Positions 1 to 8,414 of a stretch of DNA of 57,085 nucleotides are shown here, in pieces. Source of the stretch: Candidatus Nomurabacteria bacterium (GTDB lineage Bacteria > Patescibacteriota > Minisyncoccia > Phycocordibacterales > UBA9973); assembly GCA_943350445.1 (NCBI GenBank), contig CALRAE010000005.1, positions 1 to 57,085 of the forward strand, read 5' to 3'. A program made the translations under genes and the position numbers. Below the pieces are notes generated by a model. It was not told the origin of the DNA, searched no databases, and saw nothing but the letters and a program-made list of their open reading frames with translations. Within the stretch, counting starts at the first letter, position 1. Each line of letters begins with the position of its first letter.

Positions 1-17
1 AAAGAAATATATAGTAT

Positions 18-815
18 ATGAATTTTTTGAACGATCCAAAGTATAAATCAATAAGAGTTGTTTTGGTTATAATTGTTATTGCAAGTGCGGGATGGTTTGT
101 TGCTAGTAATATGAATCAGAGTGGTGTACAGACTGGAATGGTTCTGAACTACGGCAACGTCGGTATCGGGGATTATAATCATGACACAGACAATGATGGC
201 ATTGTTGATTCAAAGGATTCAGATGACGATAATGATAGCATTGTTGATTCAAAGGATTCAGATGACGATAATGATGGAATATTGGATGTAAATGAGTCAA
301 AGCCAGACGATACTATAATATACTACAACACAGAGCAAAAGTGGACAGGTTCTTGTAATGGCTCAAATGCACCAACTGGGGTTGATCTTAATGATTGGAT
401 GGGACCTACAGTAACTATTACTAACGCAGCCGGAACTTTTAGCTCCGATATGTCTGTTGAAAATGCTAATACTAATGCACAGAATGATGCAAAAATTAGA
501 GCACAAGACGCGGCTTCAGCTGGTTGTTATCAGGTATATAGGTGTAGAGAAGATCAGACAGCTGTTGCTTCTTGCCCTGCTGGAACGGCACCAAAGCTAG
601 GCGGCAATATATTTCAAGGCACTATTTTAGATATTACTTACGGTCGTGATGGTGATAATTATACAGTCAGTGTGCTTAAGTCAGGTTATAGTGCGCTTAA
701 CCCAAGTGGGGCGGCTACCTCTCGGGTATCAGTGGAAGCTGCCTGCGCTAAACTTATGGAGAGTGCTCAACAAAAAGCCGACGATTTAGCTACAACAAAT
801 TGTGAGCCTATATAA
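18..815 (+). CDS. Secreted/anchored protein with Asp-rich calcium-binding-like repeats
   Basis: A 265-residue protein. Residues about 13-30 form one hydrophobic helix (signal anchor). Residues about 55-92 are Asp/Asn-rich repeats of the DxDNDGIxD type, as in thrombospondin type 3 or bacterial Ca-binding repeats, so Ca2+ binding outside the cell is likely. The rest is a Cys-containing domain (six Cys) that I do not recognise. The repeat region contains a 39 bp exact-phase tandem duplication (201-239 and 240-278). The ATG at 18 is the first in the window; the upstream region is cut off, so an earlier start cannot be excluded. Function unknown; export and calcium binding are inferred. Confidence 0.75.
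   Translation: MNFLNDPKYKSIRVVLVIIVIASAGWFVASNMNQSGVQTGMVLNYGNVGIGDYNHDTDNDGIVDSKDSDDDNDSIVDSKDSDDDNDGILDVNESKPDDTIIYYNTEQKWTGSCNGSNAPTGVDLNDWMGPTVTITNAAGTFSSDMSVENANTNAQNDAKIRAQDAASAGCYQVYRCREDQTAVASCPAGTAPKLGGNIFQGTILDITYGRDGDNYTVSVLKSGYSALNPSGAATSRVSVEAACAKLMESAQQKADDLATTNCEPI
201..278 (+). repeat. 39 bp tandem repeat in the Asp-rich region
   Basis: Two adjacent 39 bp units (201-239, 240-278) differ only in their last few bases and each encodes 13 residues of the form IVDSKDSDDDNDx. They look like a recent in-frame slippage or duplication that lengthens the calcium-binding-like stretch. Confidence 0.85.
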
Positions 816-832
816 ACACAACTGCTCAGACT

Positions 833-851
833 AGCAAGAACCGTTCTTGCT
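833..851 (+). repeat. Dispersed hairpin AGCAAGAACCGTTCTTGCT, copy 1
   Basis: A perfect 8 bp stem with CCG loop, after the stop of the secreted-protein gene. The same 19 bases recur exactly at 1015-1033, and a variant with AAGGACCGTCCTT is found at 2031-2054. The sequence after copies 1 and 2 is also similar (GGGCTTYTAGTT, then a TTGTTA-type -10 box), so the repeated unit is about 60 bp: a hairpin followed by the promoter of the next gene. It probably acts as a terminator, but there is no strong T-tract directly after the stem. Confidence 0.6.
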
Positions 852-893
852 ATAGGGCTTCTAGTTTGGACCATTTCTTGTTATAGTCTAATT

Positions 894-1016
894 ATGAGAC
901 AATCATCTGGAATTTTACTTTTAGACGAAGATAAAAAATTTATCTTACAACACCGGGATAATAATACAAAAAGATTTCCTGATCATTGGGCATTTTTTGG
1001 AGGTAAAATTAGATAG
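894..1016 (+). pseudogene. Truncated Nudix hydrolase (N-terminal 40 residues)
   Basis: Reading from ATG 894 gives a 40-residue peptide with the typical start of a Nudix domain (SSGILLLDEDKKFILQHRD, then PDHWAFFGGKI). It stops (TAG 1014-1016) at the first residues of the Nudix box, so the catalytic REXXEE helix is missing. The stop codon is formed by the edge of the hairpin repeat 1015-1033, so the insertion or recombination of that repeat probably cut the gene. It still has a TGTTATAGT -10 box (879-887) 6 nt before the ATG. Enzyme activity is not expected. Confidence 0.75.
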
Positions 1017-1033
1017 CAAGAACCGTTCTTGCT
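1015..1033 (+). repeat. Dispersed hairpin AGCAAGAACCGTTCTTGCT, copy 2
   Basis: Identical to 833-851 over 19 bases and followed by a similar GGGCTTTTAGTT stretch. It cuts the Nudix gene and lies just before the -10 box (TGTTACAAT 1063-1071) of the next gene. Confidence 0.7.
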
Positions 1034-1077
1034 ACTGAGGGCTTTTAGTTCGGGCTATTTATTGTTACAATTCACCA

Positions 1078-1365
1078 ATGAACGATCAGGAAGAAAAAAG
1101 AATAAATGTGGATGTTTTGAAGCATGTAGAAGATTTGTCTAATAAGGTAAACAAGATGATGTCTTCTCGCACAAAGGCTGTATGGAGTAGATACCCTCTA
1201 ACTCTTGGACTCCTGATACTTGTGGGTGCGATGGCTTTACATGAGGGGTTAAAAGGACTAATGAAAGATTTTGGGTTGCTAGATATAAATCCTTTGTATT
1301 TGTTTATATTTGGATTATTGGTTCTCACCATTACCGGAACTCTTTATAAGAAATTAGAGAAATAG
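1078..1365 (+). CDS. Small two-helix membrane protein
   Basis: A 95-residue protein: a charged N-terminal helix (residues 1-38) followed by two hydrophobic segments (about 42-60 and 70-88). No family recognised. The ATG at 1078 lies 6 nt after a TGTTACAAT extended -10 box (1063-1071), so its mRNA is probably leaderless. Its own promoter and the hairpin before it suggest single-gene transcription. Confidence 0.7.
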   Translation: MNDQEEKRINVDVLKHVEDLSNKVNKMMSSRTKAVWSRYPLTLGLLILVGAMALHEGLKGLMKDFGLLDINPLYLFIFGLLVLTITGTLYKKLEK

Positions 1366-1393
1366 TATTACGTTTGCAGTGCGTTATGGGGGG

Positions 1394-1402
1394 TGTTATA
1401 AT
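1394..1402 (+). promoter_or_regulatory. Extended -10 promoter TGTTATAAT
   Basis: A perfect extended -10 (TG-T-TATAAT) 41 nt upstream of the ATG at 1444. The transcript would begin near 1409 and have a leader of about 35 nt, unlike the leaderless genes nearby. Confidence 0.55.
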
Positions 1403-1443
1403 GAAATAGCTAGGATTTTTATTATAAATTAAAAGAAAAAAAT

Positions 1444-2022
1444 ATGAATTTCGATAGATTACAACCAGAGAATGAAGAAGGGGGTGCACAAAAAAAGACC
1501 GAAAAGGGTGGTGTGGGAAAGTGGTTGGGAAAACAAGTTGCGATCGCGACAGCAGTAGGTGCCACCTATTTTGGGGCAATGGGTGGGGTTTCACAAGCTC
1601 AAGAACAAAAACCGTCACCAGAAGGTGGTAAAACCAACATTACTCATGTTGAACAAGCCATGGAATCGGTTAGTATTGTTGCTAGTTTAAACGGAACTTC
1701 TTCAGAAATCGTAAAAGAAATGTTGCAGGACGTACTAGCGAAAGAATTTCCTAATGGGATTCCAGCTTCCATAGGAGGAAAAAAAGTTCAATTAGTATTT
1801 AATTTAAGAATTGAAGACCGAGAAAAAAGCGAATATGGCACAGTTAATGCGGGTGCTACATTGCGATGGGAAGTAAAAGATAGTGAAGGATCTATATTAA
1901 AAAGGGGTGCTGCGGTTGATGTCACAGGTCCGGCTGCTTTTAATGTAAATTCTGCTCGTACTAAGGCGGTTACTAGTGCTCTTGAAAAAATTTCTCCTGA
2001 AATTAAAAAACTATTTCAATAA
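1444..2022 (+). CDS. Exported protein of unknown function
   Basis: A 192-residue protein. After a long polar N-terminus, residues about 27-52 are Ala/Gly-rich and hydrophobic, ending in SQAQEQ, which looks like an unusual signal peptide or signal anchor with a possible cleavage site after AQA-like residues. Residues about 75-192 form an alpha/beta domain rich in charged residues with a short helical tail. No family recognised. The upstream leader is A-rich with no Shine-Dalgarno sequence. It ends just before the hairpin terminator at 2021-2065. Confidence 0.65.
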   Translation: MNFDRLQPENEEGGAQKKTEKGGVGKWLGKQVAIATAVGATYFGAMGGVSQAQEQKPSPEGGKTNITHVEQAMESVSIVASLNGTSSEIVKEMLQDVLAKEFPNGIPASIGGKKVQLVFNLRIEDREKSEYGTVNAGATLRWEVKDSEGSILKRGAAVDVTGPAAFNVNSARTKAVTSALEKISPEIKKLFQ

Positions 2023-2065
2023 AACTCACCAGTAGCAAGGACCGTCCTTACTACAGGAGTTTTTA
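2021..2065 (+). terminator. Terminator containing a variant of the dispersed hairpin
   Basis: Outer AAACTC...GAGTTTTT arms enclose GTAGCAAGGA-CCG-TCCTTACTAC (one C-A mismatch), and the structure ends in T5. The inner hairpin is a relative of 833-851 and 1015-1033. A TGTTAGAAT -10 box (2066-2074) starts right after the T-run, so terminator and next promoter touch. Confidence 0.7.
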
Positions 2066-2080
2066 TGTTAGAATAGACAT

Positions 2081-2284
2081 ATGCCTTTCAACATAGCAAA
2101 ACATTTGTCGTCAAAGCATTGCAGTAAGTGCCATGGGGAAGGAGATGGGTTTAAATGTCCAAAATGCAAATACACTACGGCTTCATATGACCCCCTACAT
2201 TTTAACGAATGTGTTCAAAAATCAATGGTGCAAGTAAAATGCAAAAAATGCTCCGAAGCGGAAAGTAATTGTAAATGCGTGTAA
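2081..2284 (+). CDS. Small zinc-ribbon-type protein
   Basis: A 67-residue Lys/Cys-rich protein with CxxC pairs at about residues 14/17, 25/28 and 53/56 and a CxC at 64/66, enough to bind one or two Zn2+ ions in rubredoxin-like knuckles. It is probably cytoplasmic and may bind nucleic acid or protein; no family is recognised. ATG 2081 lies 6 nt after TGTTAGAAT (2066-2074), consistent with a leaderless transcript. A terminator follows directly. Confidence 0.7.
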   Translation: MPFNIAKHLSSKHCSKCHGEGDGFKCPKCKYTTASYDPLHFNECVQKSMVQVKCKKCSEAESNCKCV

Positions 2285-2310
2285 AAGTCCCCAACAGGGG
2301 GCTTTTAGTT
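2283..2310 (+). terminator. Rho-independent terminator
   Basis: AAAAGTCCCC (2283-2292), AACA loop, GGGGGCTTTT (2297-2306) followed by AGTTTT. It begins in the stop codon of the zinc-ribbon gene. Confidence 0.85.
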
Positions 2311-2339
2311 TTCTATATTTTATTGTAAAATAGTATTAT

Positions 2340-4490
2340 ATGGATCCTTTGGACATACCCATAAATAAAGACCTGACGTATCTCGGCATTACGACATATC
2401 GGGACAAGAATCAGCTTTTTGGTATCAGACGCAAAGACAGGCGTCAGCATGTTTATATTCTCGGAAAGTCTGGTACAGGTAAATCCGTTTTGATGTTCAA
2501 CATGATAATCCAGAATATCAAGAATGGTGATGGAGTTTGTGTGGTTGATCCGCACGGAGAGCTCGTGGAGGGAGTGCTCTCTTCTATTCCAGCACATCGT
2601 ATTAAAGATGTTATTTATTTTAATCCGGCAGATGCTGACCATCATATTGGTTTTAATGTTCTAGAGCTTATCGATCCGCAATACAAGCACTTGGTGGCTT
2701 CTGGACTCATGGGAATATTTACGAAGATCTGGGCGAATGCTTGGAGCGCTCGTATGGAATATATTTTGAACAATTGTATTTTAGCGTTGCTCGACACTCC
2801 GGGGACGACACTATTAGGTATTCCGAGAATGTTGGTGGATAAAGATTATCGCCAGAAAATAATTTCTAATTTGAAGGACCCTGTCATTAAAGCTTTTTGG
2901 ATTCATGAATACGAAGCGTGGCAAGATAAATTCCGAAATGAAGCAATCGCTCCGATTCAAAACAAAGTCGGGCAATTCCTCTCTACTTCCATCATACGCA
3001 ATGTAGTTGGTCAGTCAAAGAGTACGATAAATATTTTCGATACGATGAATGAGGGCAAGATCTTCTTGGTTAACGTTTCCAAGGGGCGCATTGGTGAAGA
3101 CAACTCTGCTCTTTTGGGAGGTATGATAATTACCAAGATTCAGCTGGCAGCTATGGAGCGTGTGCGTATTCCGGAAGAGAATCGTAAGGACTTTTATCTA
3201 TATGTCGACGAATTCCAAAACTTCGTGACAGATGCTTTTGCGGGTATATTGTCTGAAGCTCGTAAATATCGCTTGAATTTAACCGTGGCGCACCAATACA
3301 CGGCTCAGCTCGTGGTGGACAAGAGTTCGGCGGTGCGCGATGCAGTCTTCGGTAACGTCGGTACGATGATCGTGTTTCGAGTCGGTGCAGATGATGCAGA
3401 ATTCCTAGAAAGTGAGTTTGATCCAGAATTTACTCCGCAGGATATAGTGAACTTGCCCAACTATAAAATATATTTAAAGCTCATGATCGATGGTGTTACG
3501 TCTCGTCCTTTCTCCGCGAAAACTTTACCACCAATGGTGAAGTCTGGTAATAAACAAATCGAAGAAGAAGTGATCAAGTCTTCACGTGCACTTTATTGTA
3601 AAAGTAAAGAAGTTGTGGAGAGGGAAATAAATAATTGGAGTGGAATGTCACTCGGTGATGATTCCAATATTGGGGGTGGTAATTTGGAAAAGTTTCCCGT
3701 AATTTGTTCACTTTGTAAAAAAGAATCTACTGTACCATTTAAACCAGCGCCAGGCAGGGCAGTGTATTGCAAGGATTGTATCGCCAAGATAAAGTCTGGT
3801 GAAGTGAAAGTGGAAAAGGGTTCGGAGAATCAGATCAAGCATGATGAGGTGACATTTTTCAAACCCTTGGCTGACTTGGGTATCGAATTTGAGTCAAAAG
3901 AAAGGCGGGTCAATGAAGAAAAAGATAGATATCCACAGAGAGTAGATCATCACATGGACAAGCCTCATCCAGGCTTAAAAAAGCCTATCCCCGTAACAGT
4001 CAAGCCTGCATCTTTTTCATCCAAGCCGGGGATTATCGGGGCTATAAAAAAAGTATTTGTTAAAACCAATGCGCCAGTTATAACCAAACCGCCGATCCCA
4101 AAAAGACCAGCGAAAGATAACACTGCTTTGAAAGAATTTTTAAATAAAACACTCGCTGCGAATGCTCCCGCTCCTCTCGCTAAAAGTGTTAGCGCTCCTG
4201 TTGTAAAAAATACTGGACCATCGCCGATTTCTTTGGACACTCTTAAAAACCCAACAGTACAAACAGGTAAAATAAATATACCTTCAAGGGATCGCGCGGC
4301 TAGCAGTGAAGACATGAATAAGCTGAAAGATTTGATTGCTGCCAAGATTGAAAATGCAAAAAAAAATACTCCTTCGACAAGCTCAGGACTTTTGGTTACG
4401 CCTACAGCAACACCTTCTCCTACCCCCATGCCACAAGCTCCAAAGATTAAAGAAGTACCTGAAGATGTCCTCAGGAAGATTTTAGAATAA
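2340..4490 (+). CDS. TraG/HerA-like P-loop ATPase with zinc ribbon (paralog 1)
   Basis: A 716-residue cytoplasmic ATPase of the TraG/VirD4/DUF87 superfamily. Walker A is GKSGTGKS (42-49), with VVDPHGE about 30 residues later and Walker B FYLYVDEFQNF near 284-294. Residues about 455-480 hold a four-Cys zinc ribbon (CxxC...YCxxC), and residues about 510-716 form a Pro/Ala/Lys-rich low-complexity tail. No transmembrane helices, so it is not a classical coupling protein; pumping DNA or powering an envelope machine is possible but not shown. ATG 2340 follows a TAAAAT box (2326-2331) by 8 nt. A similar ATPase lies at 5233-6726. The tail contains the in-frame repeat at 4371-4389. Confidence 0.85.
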   Translation: MDPLDIPINKDLTYLGITTYRDKNQLFGIRRKDRRQHVYILGKSGTGKSVLMFNMIIQNIKNGDGVCVVDPHGELVEGVLSSIPAHRIKDVIYFNPADADHHIGFNVLELIDPQYKHLVASGLMGIFTKIWANAWSARMEYILNNCILALLDTPGTTLLGIPRMLVDKDYRQKIISNLKDPVIKAFWIHEYEAWQDKFRNEAIAPIQNKVGQFLSTSIIRNVVGQSKSTINIFDTMNEGKIFLVNVSKGRIGEDNSALLGGMIITKIQLAAMERVRIPEENRKDFYLYVDEFQNFVTDAFAGILSEARKYRLNLTVAHQYTAQLVVDKSSAVRDAVFGNVGTMIVFRVGADDAEFLESEFDPEFTPQDIVNLPNYKIYLKLMIDGVTSRPFSAKTLPPMVKSGNKQIEEEVIKSSRALYCKSKEVVEREINNWSGMSLGDDSNIGGGNLEKFPVICSLCKKESTVPFKPAPGRAVYCKDCIAKIKSGEVKVEKGSENQIKHDEVTFFKPLADLGIEFESKERRVNEEKDRYPQRVDHHMDKPHPGLKKPIPVTVKPASFSSKPGIIGAIKKVFVKTNAPVITKPPIPKRPAKDNTALKEFLNKTLAANAPAPLAKSVSAPVVKNTGPSPISLDTLKNPTVQTGKINIPSRDRAASSEDMNKLKDLIAAKIENAKKNTPSTSSGLLVTPTATPSPTPMPQAPKIKEVPEDVLRKILE
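4371..4389 (+). repeat. In-frame TTCGAC..CTCAG palindromic repeat in ATPase tail
   Basis: CCTTCGACAAGCTCAGGAC, translated as PSTSSG (residues about 678-683) in the disordered tail of the ATPase. It belongs to the same family as the repeats in gatB (29152) and the M24 peptidase (53259). Confidence 0.75.
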
Positions 4491-4492
4491 AG

Positions 4493-4542
4493 GCACCGCG
4501 TTTATTGGACGATTGCGCGGCACGATTTCGCTAAATCGCATG
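4493..4542 (+). repeat. Hairpin-ATG repeat family, copy a
   Basis: About 50 bp sharing GACGATTGC, GATTTCG and AAATC..ATG blocks with 30215-30263 and 45344-45394. Two hairpins are possible: CCGCG...CGCGG and CGATTT-CGCT-AAATCG. In this copy the terminal ATG does not open a gene; instead the element lies between converging genes and its 3' part supplies the last four codons and the stop of rsmE on the other strand. Confidence 0.75.
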
Positions 4543-5196
4543 CACTGCTCGATATGTGCCCACTATGGCTGCTGTTTCACCGCGGAGGGTGAGTGCGCCA
4601 AGAGATGCAGGAGTGTAGCCACGTTCTTTTGCTAGACTGATTTCTTTCTCTGTGAATCCGCCTTCTGGTCCAACAAAAATATTTACTGAAGTTGCCTCCT
4701 TGTTTGGTGCGTAGTCTTTAGTGTTTTCATCTGTATGAAAAATAATCTTTTCTTCGGCATGTGAATCTATCGCTTCGGAAAAATAAAAAATTTCAAATAT
4801 CTCCGGCAAGGTGGCGCGGCCGCACTGCTCGCTCGCTTCTAAAATTATTTTTTCCAAGCGGGGGATATTCAAACCCGTTTTTATTGTATGTTCCGTGATG
4901 ATGGGTGTAATCGTTGACACTCCACATTCGACAGCTTTCTGCACAGCTAGTTCAAAATTTTCTTTTTTCAATATTGCTAAATATAAATGGACCTCTCTCT
5001 TTGGTTTTGCTGTCTCTAATATTTCAATTAGCTTATACTTTATTTCTTTATCTATATGCGCAATCTCAAGCAGGCTGTCATGACCTTTGCCGTCTCCTAA
5101 AATTATCCTCTCTCCAGCCTTTAATTTCAACACATTTCGGATTTGTCGTGTTATTTCCTGGTCTTCAATATGTCCTATAAACCTATGAATTTTCAT
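4531..5196 (-). CDS. rsmE: 16S rRNA (uracil-1498-N3)-methyltransferase
   Basis: A 221-residue SPOUT methyltransferase that methylates U1498 of 16S rRNA using SAM. Typical motifs: EASEQCGRATLPEI in the middle, FVGPEGGFTEKE near 172-183, and LGALTLRGETAAIV near the C-terminus (trefoil knot). An N-terminal PUA-like domain covers about residues 1-70. Its C-terminus (AVHAI) is encoded in the repeat element 4493-4542. A TATCAT box (5204-5209, minus strand) 7 nt before the start overlaps the -10 box of the divergent ATPase gene, so the two promoters should compete. Confidence 0.93.
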   Translation of the reverse strand: MKIHRFIGHIEDQEITRQIRNVLKLKAGERIILGDGKGHDSLLEIAHIDKEIKYKLIEILETAKPKREVHLYLAILKKENFELAVQKAVECGVSTITPIITEHTIKTGLNIPRLEKIILEASEQCGRATLPEIFEIFYFSEAIDSHAEEKIIFHTDENTKDYAPNKEATSVNIFVGPEGGFTEKEISLAKERGYTPASLGALTLRGETAAIVGTYRAVHAI

Positions 5197-5203
5197 TATT
5201 TCT

Positions 5204-5213
5204 ATGATATAAT
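5204..5213. promoter_or_regulatory. Overlapping divergent -10 elements (rsmE / ATPase 2)
   Basis: Plus strand: TGATATAAT (5205-5213), 19 nt before ATG 5233. Minus strand: TATCAT (5204-5209), 7 nt before the rsmE ATG. The two -10 boxes share bases, so RNA polymerase cannot occupy both at once. Confidence 0.65.
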
Positions 5214-5232
5214 TAAATCACAAATATTTCAA

Positions 5233-6726
5233 ATGCCTAAACCAAATCGAGTACAAATAATCAAATATGGACCTCCACCACCAGAATTACCCGTTTTCGG
5301 TAAGGTAAAGCCTGAAGAGGTTTCTTTTATTGGACGTACGAATTATGTGGCAGCTCTGGAAGAAAAGAAGTTTATCTTTGGCATCAAGCGTGTGGATCGC
5401 AGGCGCCACCTTTACATCATAGGAAAGTCTGGAGTTGGAAAAACTAAACTCCTGGAATTGATGCTTAGGCAAGACATCACCTATGGACATGGACTTTGCT
5501 TGATCGATCCGCACGGAGACGTGATCGATGCGATGCTCGACTATGTGCCCAAGGAAAGAATTGAAGATGTGTGTATTATTGATCCTGCTGATATTGATTT
5601 CCCAGCGTCTTTCAACCCACTCGCAAACGTGGACCCCATGTTTAAGTTTCAATTGACTCAGGGACTCATCGAAGTTTTCCAGAAACAGTTCGGAGCAAAC
5701 TGGACACCTCGTTTGGAGCACGTCTTTCGTTTTACTTGTCTTGCCCTTCTAGACTATCCACATGCGACGATGCGCGGAATGATCTCGATGTTGACTGACA
5801 GAAATTATAGACAGAAGGTGGTGGAATATATCACCGACGACATGGTCAAAAGATTCTTCGCTATCGAATTCGCCGATTGGTCTGAAAAATTCGACACAGA
5901 CGCTATTATTCCGCTCGTAAATAAACTCGGGCAATTCCTGTCTGATCCTTTGCTTCGCAACATTTTCGGTCAGAAAAAAAACAAAATAGATATCAGTAAA
6001 TTGATGAATGAACAAAAAATAATTTTCATCAACCTGTCTAAGGGTCGCCTCGGAGAAGAAAATTCATCTTTCCTTGGTTCTATCTTTTTGACGAAAATAA
6101 AACAAGCTGGAATGGAGCGTGCAAGTATGCCAGAAAAAGATCGTACGGATTTTTATCTATATGTAGACGAATTTCAGAACGTAGTTACTCAGACTTTTGA
6201 AAATATTTTATCCGAAGCTCGCAAATATGGACTCAACTTAACGATTGCACACCAATATGTCGGGCAGATTATCACCAAAGTCTATCAAGCGGTGCTCGGA
6301 AATGTGGGTAATGTTATAACTTTCCGTGTGGGTGGAGAGGATGCCGTAAAACTTAAACCTGAATTTGCTCCTCTTTTCGATGTGAAAGATATGATCAACC
6401 TCGCTGTGGGTGAGATATATGTGAAAATGACGATCGATGGTGAATCTTATGATCCATTTTCCGCAGAAACTTTACGTGTGTTACCCGCAACTCATCCTTC
6501 TTATAGAAAAGAAATTATTGATGCATCTCGTAGAAAATATTCAATACCAAAGGACGATGCGGCTAAATTGATTGCCCAGGAGGAAGCAACTATCATTCGA
6601 AGTGCGGAAGAGAAATCAATAATCGAGAGTAAGGGAAGGAGAGCCGACGATACGCAAGAGAATGAAGAAGGGAAGGAAGAAACGCCAAAAGCAAAAACTT
6701 CACAAGAAGCCGAGCCTATGATATAA
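5233..6726 (+). CDS. TraG/HerA-like P-loop ATPase (paralog 2)
   Basis: A 497-residue relative of the 2340-4490 protein: FGIKRVDRRRHLYIIGKSGVGKT with Walker A at about 64-71, LIDPHGD, and Walker B FYLYVDEFQNV near 306. It ends in a Lys/Glu-rich tail and lacks the zinc ribbon of paralog 1. The frame is open further upstream (to 5143), but the first 30 codons overlap rsmE and the promoter; MPKPNRVQ at 5233 fits the -10 box at 5205-5213. dnaJ follows after 7 nt, so they are probably co-transcribed. The two ATPases flank rsmE and may form a hetero-oligomer; that is inference. Confidence 0.85.
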   Translation: MPKPNRVQIIKYGPPPPELPVFGKVKPEEVSFIGRTNYVAALEEKKFIFGIKRVDRRRHLYIIGKSGVGKTKLLELMLRQDITYGHGLCLIDPHGDVIDAMLDYVPKERIEDVCIIDPADIDFPASFNPLANVDPMFKFQLTQGLIEVFQKQFGANWTPRLEHVFRFTCLALLDYPHATMRGMISMLTDRNYRQKVVEYITDDMVKRFFAIEFADWSEKFDTDAIIPLVNKLGQFLSDPLLRNIFGQKKNKIDISKLMNEQKIIFINLSKGRLGEENSSFLGSIFLTKIKQAGMERASMPEKDRTDFYLYVDEFQNVVTQTFENILSEARKYGLNLTIAHQYVGQIITKVYQAVLGNVGNVITFRVGGEDAVKLKPEFAPLFDVKDMINLAVGEIYVKMTIDGESYDPFSAETLRVLPATHPSYRKEIIDASRRKYSIPKDDAAKLIAQEEATIIRSAEEKSIIESKGRRADDTQENEEGKEETPKAKTSQEAEPMI

Positions 6727-6733
6727 ATAAATT

Positions 6734-7825
6734 ATGGCAAAAAATTACTATGAAACCTTGGGTGTGCCGAAGGGCGCATCGAAAGAAGAAATAAAAAAAG
6801 CTTTTTATAAGTTGGCGCATAAATATCATCCTGATAAAAAAGAGGGTGATGAGAAAAAATTTAAGCAGGTAAATGAGGCTTATCAGGTGCTTTCTGATGA
6901 CTCTAAGCGTTCAAAATACGACCAATATGGCTCAGGATTTGAGAATATGGGGGCTGGGGGCTTCAACGGCTCACAGCAAGGATTTGAAGGATTCGACTTC
7001 TCTGGCGCTGGAGGTTTTGCAAATGGCAATGCTAACTTTGATTTTGGTAATTTGAACGACATCTTTAGTGATTTCTTTGGTGGTGGGGGTGGACAACAGG
7101 CTAGACGCGGACGAGATATTTCTACAGAAATTCAGATTTCTTTCCAAGATTCTATTTTTGGTATTAATAGAAAAATTTTAATTACGAAGACTTCAAATTG
7201 TTTGACTTGTCATGGGTCTGGGGCAAAAACTGGTTCTGGAGTGATGACTTGTAAGACTTGTAATGGCCAAGGTCAAATTCGAGAATCCAAGAGAACAATT
7301 TTTGGCAATATAGCGAGCAATAAAGTTTGTGATGTGTGTCATGGCGCTGGTGAAGTGCCGAAAGAGCCTTGTGAGACGTGTAAGGGCAAGGGCGTGCTCC
7401 GTCGTGAGGAGGAGGTGTCTATCGCTATTCCTGCTGGTATAAGAGATGGAGAGATGGTGCGCATGACGGGCTATGGAGAGGCAGTGTCCAAGGGCACGAC
7501 AGGCGACTTGTATATAAAAATAAACGTGGCTCCGCATGCGGTGTTCAAGCGCGATGGTTATGACTTGGTGATGAATTTGAATTTAAAACTTTCTGATGCT
7601 CTCCTTGGTATGGAATACCCGATTGAAACGCTTGATGGAGAAATTAAAGTCACTATTCCGGAAGGCGTAGGTATAAACGAAGTCTTGCGTGTGCGAGGCA
7701 AGGGTGTACCAGTGTCTAAAACTAAACGTGGTGATTTGTTAATTAAACTCAACATTAAACTTCCGACAAAAATTTCTCGCAAATCCCGCGAACTCATCGA
7801 AGAACTCAAAAAAGAGGGGATATAG
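6734..7825 (+). CDS. dnaJ: Chaperone DnaJ (Hsp40)
   Basis: A 363-residue type I DnaJ, co-chaperone that delivers substrates to DnaK and stimulates its ATPase. J domain 1-65 with HPD at 32-34, Gly/Phe-rich linker about 68-118, zinc region about 150-222 with four CxxCxGxG repeats ([32 protein letters not shown]), then the substrate-binding C-terminal domains. It starts 7 nt after the ATPase gene with an AT-rich spacer and no Shine-Dalgarno sequence. No dnaK or grpE is seen nearby. Confidence 0.95.
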   Translation: MAKNYYETLGVPKGASKEEIKKAFYKLAHKYHPDKKEGDEKKFKQVNEAYQVLSDDSKRSKYDQYGSGFENMGAGGFNGSQQGFEGFDFSGAGGFANGNANFDFGNLNDIFSDFFGGGGGQQARRGRDISTEIQISFQDSIFGINRKILITKTSNCLTCHGSGAKTGSGVMTCKTCNGQGQIRESKRTIFGNIASNKVCDVCHGAGEVPKEPCETCKGKGVLRREEEVSIAIPAGIRDGEMVRMTGYGEAVSKGTTGDLYIKINVAPHAVFKRDGYDLVMNLNLKLSDALLGMEYPIETLDGEIKVTIPEGVGINEVLRVRGKGVPVSKTKRGDLLIKLNIKLPTKISRKSRELIEELKKEGI

Positions 7826-7829
7826 ATAA

Positions 7830-8414
7830 ATGTCTACAGTTGAAATAATTTATCTGGTCATTGTATTTTCTACCAGTATTTTTGGGCTGTATTTTATAAT
7901 TCGAGACATTATTAGAGGGACCACTAAGCCGAATCTTGTAACTTGGTTTTTCTGGGGTCTTGCTCCACTGGTTGGATCTTATTTACAATTAAAAGCTGGA
8001 GCTGGACTTTCTGCGTTGCCAGTATTTATGGCTGGATTTTTCCCAGTGATAATTTTTATCTTAGCTTTAGTTAGAAAAAATGCACACTGGAAAATTACCA
8101 TTTTTGATATTTTCTGCGGAGTCTTTTCCTTAGTTGCTCTAATTCTGTGGGTTGTAACTAAAAGAGCTGATATCTCGATTTTGTTTGCAATTTTATCAGA
8201 TGGTTTGGCAGCTATTCCAACCCTCATTAAGTCTTGGAAATTTCCAGAGACAGAAACAGCTCTTGGTTATACGCCAGGATTAATCAATAACACCCTGGCC
8301 TTGTTTATGGTACGTAGTTGGACTTTCTCGCAGTATTCTTTCGGTATTTATTTTATTGTTCTAAACCTCACACTGATATTGTTTATAACACGCAAGAAGA
8401 TTTTTAAATCTTAG
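7830..8414 (+). CDS. Multi-pass membrane protein, PQ-loop/SWEET-like
   Basis: A 194-residue protein with about six transmembrane helices. Two similar halves carry short motifs resembling PQ-loop/SemiSWEET repeats: KPNLVTWFFWGLAPLVGSY near residues 32-50 and LSDGLAAIPTLIKSWKFPE near 120-138. A small-solute transporter is plausible but not certain. It follows dnaJ by 4 nt and overlaps the 3' end of cysS (opposite strand) by 11 nt. Confidence 0.65.
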   Translation: MSTVEIIYLVIVFSTSIFGLYFIIRDIIRGTTKPNLVTWFFWGLAPLVGSYLQLKAGAGLSALPVFMAGFFPVIIFILALVRKNAHWKITIFDIFCGVFSLVALILWVVTKRADISILFAILSDGLAAIPTLIKSWKFPETETALGYTPGLINNTLALFMVRSWTFSQYSFGIYFIVLNLTLILFITRKKIFKS

